35,516 bases of DNA, taken from IMG/VR virus record IMGVR_UViG_3300031772_000140, positions 1 to 35,516 of that record, one strand, 5' to 3'. The notes beneath the pieces are model-generated. The model did no database searches and was not told the origin of the DNA. It saw only the letters and a program-made list of their open reading frames with translations. The translations under genes and the position numbers were made by a program. Each line of letters opens with the position of its first letter. Positions within the stretch are counted from its first letter, which is position 1. Source of the DNA: a virus. This document shows positions 29,514-35,516 of this stretch, one piece after another.

Positions 29514-30395
29514 TTAGAAATCTTCGTCATCGACATCCGTGCCTTCTCCCGACTTACTGTAGTTGCCTTGCGGAGTAAGGGCCTGGATCTCAATTATCTT
29601 AGTTCGATCCATTTTCATGCGGAACTGCTGGAACTGCCTGAGCACGTCCTGGAGCGCGACATCACTCTGGCGAAGGATGGCATTGGCCTTCTCCAGCGTC
29701 GTCATGCAGTTTTTCAGCGCCATGCTCGTGTCCACCGAGCAGCGTACGTTCTCAAGTTCGATCGCATGCTTGACTGCGATCTGGCCGATGCGGGCGGCCG
29801 CTTCCACCATGTTGAAGCCCGCAGATGGTCCACTGATGCCCACCACCCATGGCAAGTGCTTGGGAACCAAGTCTGTTGGTGTCAGGAGACCTTGAGCCAG
29901 GACATTGGATCCCGCTTGGTCATTGAAGTACTCCATCCATTGTCCTTGGGTCATCAGCATCCGGTTCCAGAAGTAGTGCCTGTAGGCTGTCACGCCATCG
30001 CGCGTAAGGGGGATTGACGTGTACTTACGGAGACGCTTGGCGATGACCGCAGGGTGCATGGACGAAAGCAACAACGGTCGCAGCTTTTCTTGCACGTAGG
30101 CATCTTGCAGAATGACAAACGCCTCCTTGGTAGAAGGCGTTTGCGCCCACATGTCGAAGATCTTCAGACCCTTCAACCACCGCCGGCTGGGCATGTGGGT
30201 GGGGTCCTCTGGTAGAAAGGGGTCTGGTCTGGGCCCCATCTCCTCTTGAACACGACGAATGTAATTAAGGTTAAGTCCGTCTAAGCCCAGACGATCTAGC
30301 TGATCCATGATCAGCTGCTCATTAGCCTCCTCATCCGCCTTCGAAAGAAGGTACTTGATGAAGAACTCGGATGGTGATCTTGGCGTGAGACGCAT
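29514..30395 (-). CDS. Helical protein, possible packaging or structural role, 293 aa
   Basis: The chain is mostly helical. It starts MRLTPRSPSEFFIKYLLSKADEEANEQLIMDQLDRLGLDGLN. A middle region of paired helices follows (LRPLLLSSMHPAVIAKRLRKYTSIPLTRDGVTAYRHYFWNRMLMTQGQWMEYF). The KRLRKYTSIPLTRDGVTAYRHYF part has the feel of a helix-turn-helix. The C-terminal region holds long helices (MTTLEKANAILRQSDVALQDVLRQFQQFRMKM) and ends in an acidic tail (GTDVDDEDF). A DNA-recognising small terminase would fit the position two genes before the large subunit, but the protein is longer than usual and I cannot confirm it. A structural protein is the main alternative. Confidence 0.65.
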   Translation of the reverse strand: MRLTPRSPSEFFIKYLLSKADEEANEQLIMDQLDRLGLDGLNLNYIRRVQEEMGPRPDPFLPEDPTHMPSRRWLKGLKIFDMWAQTPSTKEAFVILQDAYVQEKLRPLLLSSMHPAVIAKRLRKYTSIPLTRDGVTAYRHYFWNRMLMTQGQWMEYFNDQAGSNVLAQGLLTPTDLVPKHLPWVVGISGPSAGFNMVEAAARIGQIAVKHAIELENVRCSVDTSMALKNCMTTLEKANAILRQSDVALQDVLRQFQQFRMKMDRTKIIEIQALTPQGNYSKSGEGTDVDDEDF

Positions 30396-30425
30396 TCTAC
30401 TGCCGGCCCTTCAAGTAGATTGCGC

Positions 30426-32432
30426 TCAAGCTGTCGGGTGTTGTGTGAGTTCGCGCAAGCCATCAACAACTTTATCCAGGTGACGAGTTACGCGCTCTAA
30501 TGCCCCCATGTCAATGTTGGAGAGCCCGAGCCTGGACGCAATCAGCAGCTCGGAAAGTTTGGAGAGCGTGTCTTCGAATTCCGGCAGATACGACACGAAC
30601 GTCGAGACGTTCTCAGGGTTGAGGAAACCGACAGAGAGCACTCGATCTACAGAGAGTGGATCGTCCAGGGAGGCGGCCTCTTTCAGCATCAGGACATTGA
30701 TCTTAGGCAGACGCTCGATGTATTTGGCAGCCCGCTTCTCGGCCGCAGCATACTTCTCGGTGACGAAGGTGACCTGGCGAACGCCATCGATCGAACACCA
30801 CCTGCTCAGCTTCTTGGCAGAAGCCAACTTCGTTCGAGCAAAATTGGGTTCCACACCCAGAATTGCGAGGTTGAACATCGCCTGGTCGTGGTTGATGAAC
30901 TTGCATGGCAGGACAGCAGCCAGCTTCTCTACCGGCTGACCGCGAAGACTGTAGGTACCACCCGACTCCCACATGACTTCGACCTTGTGGGGTAGACGCT
31001 GAGCTTCGGCCGTCTTGCCGAACTCCCCAGGGGTGGAGGCCAGCTCCGTCATCTCCCGCATGGGTAGCCAGCCACAGTCCTCGGGGATGGCAAACACTCC
31101 ATCGTCCATGGGTGCTACCTCCCGGAGACCGGGCACCAGCTGTACCTGGACCTCGGCCCCCATGATCGTCTGGGCATGGTAGGTGTCTTTCCCATCAGGG
31201 CCCTGGGAGACTCCCATGATGGTCATTGGCACCATCGCCACGGCGCTACCCCCACGAGCGAGGTAGAAGCAGCCAAAACCAGTGGGGTCCTCATTGATGA
31301 GGTTGGAACTCTTTCCCACGAGATTGCCGGCGATGTCCTCCTGGAAGGCAGACTCGCTACCATTGGCGAACACAGCGATCGAAAGGTTGTGACCATCAAG
31401 GTCCAGACAGCTGGGGAACACCCAACCAACCAGTTCCTTGCCGTCCTGGGTCTTGACTCGGTACTCCCCGAACTCGTCCACGACCTTGATGGTCATGTCG
31501 TCCAGGGTCTCCTTCACCACCGAGTTCGTAGAGATTGTCTCGGTCCCGTTGCGCTCGACTTTGTTGACAACATCCGAACCCACCATATTGACTGCAGTTG
31601 GACGATCAACCACCTCTTCCTCGGGGAGGAGGGTATCTGGATTCGCGGTCTTGACGAGGAACCCACCAGCGGTCTTGATGATCTGTATGATTTTCGGTGG
31701 GATTGCGTGGAGGGCCTCCTTCAGCATCGACTCCCCTGACGCCCTGCCCCGGTCCTTGAAAGCCAGCTTTGAAAGCCAACTGCGAGTAGCATCGTTATCG
31801 AGCAGCGCGTGGCGCAGGTCCCTATCTGTGCCCAGGGTCTCTTCCAGCCGTCTGACGTCAGCCTCCTTCACGGTGCCGGCAATGGCCTCTACCAGGAACT
31901 CAGGCCGCACAGAACTGGTCTTTGGCGTCTCAAGCTGTCCCACACGGGCGTTACCGAGGCCGAATCCACCAGATCGATAGGGCGGGTAGAGGATGTTCAG
32001 CATATCCTGGTCACCAGGACGCTCGGCGGCAGCTTCAAACACCTGGGGCCTGAACATTGCTCGCTTGAGCCGATCCTCCGTCAGAGGCTGGGCCTTCCCG
32101 TTCTGGATGAAGGTATCCAGCGGAAACATCTTGCCCTCATTGATGACCACTGGAACCAGCACAAGATTCATGCCCTGAGCACCGGAGCTAACGCTGTACT
32201 CGAGTGGATTGATCGCAAGTTTGTTCGAAAGCTCTACCGCGCCAATAGCATAGCGTCGCTCGGGGTCAAGTTCGTTGATAACGATCTTCGGGCTGAAGTC
32301 ACCGACGTACGGAGCCTGGCGGTAGAGTTCGTTCATGATCTCTGACTGCCAATCATCGGGGTTCTCAGAGAGCCTAGTGAAGGCAGCTGCGAACTTGGGA
32401 AGCCCCTTCGGATTGTCCAAGAAAAGGTCCAT
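30426..32432 (-). CDS. Large virion structural protein, 668 aa
   Basis: The protein has no enzyme motif and no family I can name. Its N-terminal third is mixed alpha/beta with conserved-looking phrases (NPLEYSVSSGAQGMNLVLVPVVINEGKMFPLDTFIQNG, YPPYRSGGFGLG). The centre has a strand-rich domain (VVKETLDDMTIKVVDEFGEYRVKTQDGKELVGWVFPSCLDLDG). The C-terminal third is helical with many K-x-A motifs (GKTAEAQ, EKLAAVL, TKLASAK). IIKTAGGFLVKTANPDTL lies near residue 265. Long size and K-x-A content match the head and tail proteins. I considered a portal, but the expected portal core is not visible. TAGGAG precedes the ATG. It lies between the fibre gene and gene 29514-30395. Confidence 0.7.
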   Translation of the reverse strand: MDLFLDNPKGLPKFAAAFTRLSENPDDWQSEIMNELYRQAPYVGDFSPKIVINELDPERRYAIGAVELSNKLAINPLEYSVSSGAQGMNLVLVPVVINEGKMFPLDTFIQNGKAQPLTEDRLKRAMFRPQVFEAAAERPGDQDMLNILYPPYRSGGFGLGNARVGQLETPKTSSVRPEFLVEAIAGTVKEADVRRLEETLGTDRDLRHALLDNDATRSWLSKLAFKDRGRASGESMLKEALHAIPPKIIQIIKTAGGFLVKTANPDTLLPEEEVVDRPTAVNMVGSDVVNKVERNGTETISTNSVVKETLDDMTIKVVDEFGEYRVKTQDGKELVGWVFPSCLDLDGHNLSIAVFANGSESAFQEDIAGNLVGKSSNLINEDPTGFGCFYLARGGSAVAMVPMTIMGVSQGPDGKDTYHAQTIMGAEVQVQLVPGLREVAPMDDGVFAIPEDCGWLPMREMTELASTPGEFGKTAEAQRLPHKVEVMWESGGTYSLRGQPVEKLAAVLPCKFINHDQAMFNLAILGVEPNFARTKLASAKKLSRWCSIDGVRQVTFVTEKYAAAEKRAAKYIERLPKINVLMLKEAASLDDPLSVDRVLSVGFLNPENVSTFVSYLPEFEDTLSKLSELLIASRLGLSNIDMGALERVTRHLDKVVDGLRELTQHPTA

Positions 32433-32539
32433 CTTTTCGTCTCCTACGTGGAAGGCTACCGCCGATCTACACTATGTCGCAAGAGGAATTCACTTACCTT
32501 ACTGCCAACCTATATAGATCGTTGCGTGATTAAGATCTT

Positions 32540-33466
32540 TCATAATTGGCATATCGCATCAATGGGATATCGTTCGACGCCAGCAGTATTGATTGGCTCA
32601 CCTGGTTCAGTGGTACCCCCCGCCGTTGCCCAGCATGCCGGGGAAGCATGGATTGTATAGATGTATCCCATGGGCACCGGGTAGACAAAGGCCACATTGG
32701 GGGCGAAAGCGGCTCTGGTATAATGTGCCCCATCAGTGTTCCACATAGAGATCCTAAACAGGTTGCCAATGTGCGTGGTCAAAATAGTAAATGGAACAAT
32801 GAATGTCACTGCATAGAGCCCAGCCCCCGAACAGGGCACGTCCATGTAAGTGGCACTGCCCGCACCAATGATCCGCGCGCTATTGTTGTACCAAAGTTGG
32901 ACGCGGATAGTATGAGCTCCGGGGGCAGCCGTTCTGAATTGGCATCCGATAATTGATCCTGTAGTCCGGCAATAAAAGACTGCTCCTTCTTTTTGATTAC
33001 CAACCAAATTCGTCAGATTGGTTTGCAGCGCGTTAACAAGGAACACAGGATCTGTAGGCAGAACTCCAGAAGGGCCCGGAGGGCCGGGGGGCCCCGGCGG
33101 GCCGTCAGCTCCTGTTGCACCCGGAGGTCCTGGAGGTCCTGGAGGTCCTGGAGGTCCTGGAGGTCCTGGAGGTCCTGGAGGTCCTGGAGGTCCTGGAGGT
33201 CCTGGAGGTCCTGGAGGTCCTGGGGAACCACTTCCAACCTCTGGTTGCACATGGCTAACTACCGCGCTGGCCACGGCCTCAGATATAACAGTGGCCAATC
33301 CCTCATCCATGAAAAGGTCCCCAATTTTCTGGGACATCTCCATTTTTGTAGTGCCGTCAGGTTGGGGGACTTGTACGGGCGTAGATTTGGTCACTACGCC
33401 TTTCGCCACGGCTCGTGAAAGTAATCGATAGCGAAGAAAATCTGCAAGGGCCTTGATGGAGATCAT
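32540..33466 (-). CDS. Collagen-like tail fibre or fibre tip, 308 aa
   Basis: Residues 1-78 are helical ([46 protein letters not shown]). They are followed by about 18 Gly-X-Y triplets, mostly Gly-Pro-Pro (residues 80-135, with one GATGAD break). The C-terminal 170 residues are strand-rich ([55 protein letters not shown]) and probably form the distal, receptor-facing head. Collagen-like triplets in phage fibres form a trimeric stalk. That is family knowledge, while the adhesin role is inference. The ATG overlaps the spike stop as ATGA. There is no signal peptide. The Gly-Pro-Pro part is encoded by nearly identical 9-base units. Confidence 0.85.
   Translation of the reverse strand: MISIKALADFLRYRLLSRAVAKGVVTKSTPVQVPQPDGTTKMEMSQKIGDLFMDEGLATVISEAVASAVVSHVQPEVGSGSPGPPGPPGPPGPPGPPGPPGPPGPPGPPGPPGPPGATGADGPPGPPGPPGPSGVLPTDPVFLVNALQTNLTNLVGNQKEGAVFYCRTTGSIIGCQFRTAAPGAHTIRVQLWYNNSARIIGAGSATYMDVPCSGAGLYAVTFIVPFTILTTHIGNLFRISMWNTDGAHYTRAAFAPNVAFVYPVPMGYIYTIHASPACWATAGGTTEPGEPINTAGVERYPIDAICQL
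33123..33222. repeat. Nine-base tandem repeat coding for Gly-Pro-Pro
   Basis: About 11 nearly perfect copies of GGTCCTGGA lie in tandem. In the minus-strand fibre gene they encode Gly-Pro-Pro with the same codons each time, so they look recently expanded. Copy number is expected to vary between isolates. Confidence 0.9.
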
Positions 33467-34689
33467 GGTTTGGGCACCATGAATTTGGGGTTGAGACAGG
33501 CGGCTAATTGACCGGCAGTAGAAGGGGGAGCCTTGGGCGCGGCATGTTCATGCGCAGCTAGCCAAGTGATCAGCATCGACGAGGAGAGGATTGGTTCCAG
33601 ACTTCCATTTCCCAACTTGAAGATCGCGGCATCAATGGTCTTGATGCCGGTGATTACCTCCATGCTGACCGCGGCCTTGAACGTATGAACTCCAGTCACC
33701 TCCTCGTTCTTGATTCCAGTGATCTTGACTTCCTGAGTTCCGGTGACCGTCAATTTATCTGACCCCAACACGGTCGTATCTCGGCCACCACTGTATTTCT
33801 CAGTCAGTTTACCACTAGCTACGATCTCAATATCACCACTCTTTTTAATCCGTAGGGTATAGTTCTCGCCCGAAGCTGAACCATCATCGACCTTCACGTT
33901 CTTGGGGGCGATCACTAGTTCGTAGCGGACGTCATCGCTTACATGCCCGAACCGTACCTGGACATCGGCCTTGTCATTCTGAGCTTTGTCTCGGACAGTA
34001 AGCCGATAGATGACAGGTGCCTCTCCCGCAGGGTCTCCCTCCTGTCGATCAACTCGCCAGAAACATGCGCCACCGGGCATGCTCATTTCGTAGTTCTCAC
34101 AGAACTGGCGCAAGTAGTTGAGGACCGGGATGTACATCGTTTGGCAGGTGGGTGTCGTTCCGATTTGAATGACCCCGCCTCGGCGGAGGTAGATGAAATT
34201 GCCGTCGTGCCCCACAAGAGCGATATCGCCTGGATTCAAGTTCGGACGCTTGCTCCTGAAAGACCCCCCATGACTGGCAGGAGCTGCCGCCCCCGTGGAC
34301 TCGGTAGATACCGGCTGCTGCAGGTCTTCCTCGGTCTCTACGCCCGGCTGGCCAGCACTATCTGTAAGATCATCAGCTTGTGTGGCTTCTGACTTCGGCA
34401 CGCCTATGAACCCCAGGATAAAAGGCGGATCGCCATCAGAAGGAGACGTGAAGTAGGCAACCGTTCCGACCTCTGGCATGGCGTAGATACCAGCCCCGTT
34501 GGTCGCTTCCAAATAAGGGCACATGATCTGTACCCGTGGAATGTACTTGCCGCTGTATTCGGAGATCAGATCAACGGTCCAGTTCTTCATGTCGACATTG
34601 GCGACCGTTCCCTTTTCCACCCAAGCTGCATCCATATTATCGATGCGCTTGGACGGAGAATTGGACGTGCCAATATTTCGAACGGCCAT
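33463..34689 (-). CDS. Baseplate central spike (gp5/gp45-like), 408 aa
   Basis: Residues 22-100 look like the OB-fold found at the start of phage spike proteins ([67 protein letters not shown]). A Thr/Ser-rich linker follows, then strands ([24 protein letters not shown]). The C-terminal section of short repeated beta strands ([48 protein letters not shown]) suits the beta-helix of the needle. Near the end is LAAHEHAAP, where relatives I know carry metal-binding histidines. No lysozyme domain is present, unlike T4 gp5. The spike pierces the outer envelope during injection. The fibre gene overlaps its end. A VgrG-type protein is the related alternative. Confidence 0.8.
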   Translation of the reverse strand: MAVRNIGTSNSPSKRIDNMDAAWVEKGTVANVDMKNWTVDLISEYSGKYIPRVQIMCPYLEATNGAGIYAMPEVGTVAYFTSPSDGDPPFILGFIGVPKSEATQADDLTDSAGQPGVETEEDLQQPVSTESTGAAAPASHGGSFRSKRPNLNPGDIALVGHDGNFIYLRRGGVIQIGTTPTCQTMYIPVLNYLRQFCENYEMSMPGGACFWRVDRQEGDPAGEAPVIYRLTVRDKAQNDKADVQVRFGHVSDDVRYELVIAPKNVKVDDGSASGENYTLRIKKSGDIEIVASGKLTEKYSGGRDTTVLGSDKLTVTGTQEVKITGIKNEEVTGVHTFKAAVSMEVITGIKTIDAAIFKLGNGSLEPILSSSMLITWLAAHEHAAPKAPPSTAGQLAACLNPKFMVPKP

Positions 34690-34698
34690 CTACTGATC

Positions 34699-35172
34699 CT
34701 ACTGGTACATCACAGGCTGAGGCTTGGGCCGAGAGAACAGTTTGTGTGCCAGAGCCCCCGCACCAATCAGAGCTCCGCCAGCAATACCAGCTTTGCCCAA
34801 TGGGCTCTTGGCCACAGCCTTCAGCCCACCGAGGATACCACCGCCGCGCATGACAGTCTCTGCCTTACCAGCAGTACCGGCAACACTCTGTGCGGTGGGA
34901 ATTCTGCCTTCCTGGAACAGGTTCTTCGTGTGCTGCCAAAGTCCGGTACCAGCCGGCGCTCCCATGCGCTGGGCCATGGGTCCCTGCCCCCCAATGGTAT
35001 TCCCAAGATGCCCGAAGCCCTCACCCATGAACTGACGGCCACGAGTGAGGGCACCCGGTCCAGCAGCGGCAGCAGCATTCGCTGGAATGGGTAGTGGCAT
35101 TGCCATCTTTCTTAGTTCCGTCAATTCCTCGATGAAGGCTGAACCCATTCTGGTCATGTACACATGGTCCAT
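34699..35172 (-). CDS. Small Gly/Ala-rich virion-type protein, 157 aa
   Basis: The start MDHVYMTRMGSAFIEELTELRKMAMPLPIPANAAAAAGPG contains AFIEELTELRKMA, a looser copy of the AF(W/F)DELEKIA signature at 8331, 8702 and 18250. The rest is Gly-rich and basic. A Gly/Ala hydrophobic segment lies near the C-terminus (SPLGKAGIAGGALIGAGALAHKLF), and the tail is short (RPKPQPVMYQ). The function is unknown. I chose ATG 35172 because AGGAGAG precedes it. An earlier GTG at 35262 is in frame but lies inside the upstream gene. A membrane-active minor virion protein is the best guess. Confidence 0.65.
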   Translation of the reverse strand: MDHVYMTRMGSAFIEELTELRKMAMPLPIPANAAAAAGPGALTRGRQFMGEGFGHLGNTIGGQGPMAQRMGAPAGTGLWQHTKNLFQEGRIPTAQSVAGTAGKAETVMRGGGILGGLKAVAKSPLGKAGIAGGALIGAGALAHKLFSRPKPQPVMYQ

Positions 35173-35180
35173 GTTCTCTC

Positions 35181-35507
35181 CTAATACGGATGTTTCAATC
35201 CGAATTCGTAGCCCATCGCAATGCCTGGGATTGGATGGGTTCCGTGCACGTTTGACCCCCACCCCTTATTGGCCGCTTCAATGATCGTCTCATGCAGACG
35301 TTCGTGGTTCAATTTTGCCATCCAGTCGGTCTGGATGTCGAGCGGCAGTTTTGACACGCCCTTGAGGACAGGTGCATGCTGGATGGGCCGCAGGCGTTCG
35401 GCATTCAACTTCTTGTTGATGGCTTGGACCTGGGAGGTGGGCGCAAAATCTCCGCGCAAGAAGTCGTGGTTGTCACCTGGCTCTTCTACCTTCGTCAAGT
35501 TCGTCAT
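35181..35507 (-). CDS. Hypothetical protein, 108 aa
   Basis: The protein is complete within the window, with ATG at 35507 close to the edge. It is basic and mixed: TKVEEPGDNHDFLRGDFAPTSQVQAINKKLNAERLRPIQHAPVLKGVSKLP, then MAKLNHERLHETIIEAANKGWG, ending in NVHGTHPIPGIAMGYEFGLKHPY. The histidine-rich half (HERLHET, HGTHP) may bind a metal, but no known motif is complete. A remotely similar pattern occurs in gene 8702-9445. The downstream gene starts 9 bases after its stop, so they are cotranscribed. Confidence 0.6.
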   Translation of the reverse strand: MTNLTKVEEPGDNHDFLRGDFAPTSQVQAINKKLNAERLRPIQHAPVLKGVSKLPLDIQTDWMAKLNHERLHETIIEAANKGWGSNVHGTHPIPGIAMGYEFGLKHPY

Positions 35508-35516
35508 GCTTTTGAC

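Noticed and set aside
30426-32432. Portal protein identity for the 668-residue gene
   Set aside because: Size is suitable, but I see no portal-like helical core, and its position before the terminase module alone is not enough.
25119-33222. CRISPR array
   Set aside because: The repeats at 25119 and 33123 are 6- and 9-base tandem units without spacers, and no cas gene is nearby.
1-35516. tRNA genes
   Set aside because: I looked for a TTCGA arm next to cloverleaf-sized stems in the gaps and found none that close into an acceptor stem.

Overview
The window is part of a large tailed-phage genome: a myovirus with a contractile tail, probably of jumbo or near-jumbo size. Most of it is a virion-building gene block read from the minus strand. 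Recognisable virion and packaging proteins are a large terminase (26854-28704), a prohead protease (19464-21323), an acidic scaffold-like protein, a probable HK97-fold major capsid protein (14672-15799), a tail sheath (3947-7597), a tail tube split by an intron (2777-3752), a baseplate spike (33463-34689) and a collagen-like fibre (32540-33466). No integrase, tRNA or bacterial housekeeping gene is visible. The sequence is GC-rich by eye. The host cannot be named from what is here.

Layout from left to right. Positions 1-1240 hold three small plus-strand genes of unknown role. At 1463-1499 a strong terminator separates them from the convergent minus-strand block. From 23180 down to 1560 the minus strand reads as one long late module: three small head-associated genes, protease, scaffold-like genes, capsid, several neck and connector-type genes, sheath, tube and a Gly/Ala-rich protein. 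Many junctions overlap as ATGA, so translation is probably coupled. From 23291 to 26808 a plus-strand cassette carries a helix-turn-helix regulator and seven small unknown genes, one of them made of a hexanucleotide array. From 26854 to the right edge the minus strand resumes with terminase, two unknown genes, a large virion-type protein, the fibre, the spike and two small genes.

Regulation is unusually readable. Plus-strand genes share a promoter/leader module (A-rich block, 16-17 bases, TATAAG or GATAAG, then a ribosome site). It usually follows a hairpin ending in TTAGCT. The minus-strand late block starts from a sigma70-like promoter at 23200-23228. A perfect 13-base palindrome overlaps its -35 box, next to the divergent regulator gene.

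Two RNA elements stand out. A 241-base group I intron interrupts the tube gene, with a likely HNH endonuclease remnant just upstream. Between terminase and its neighbour, on the opposite strand, lies a roughly 315-base noncoding RNA gene. It has its own copy of the phage promoter, at least six stems including a 15-bp helix, and the same closing hairpin-TTAGCT module. I do not recognise this RNA, and it is the best candidate here for something undescribed.
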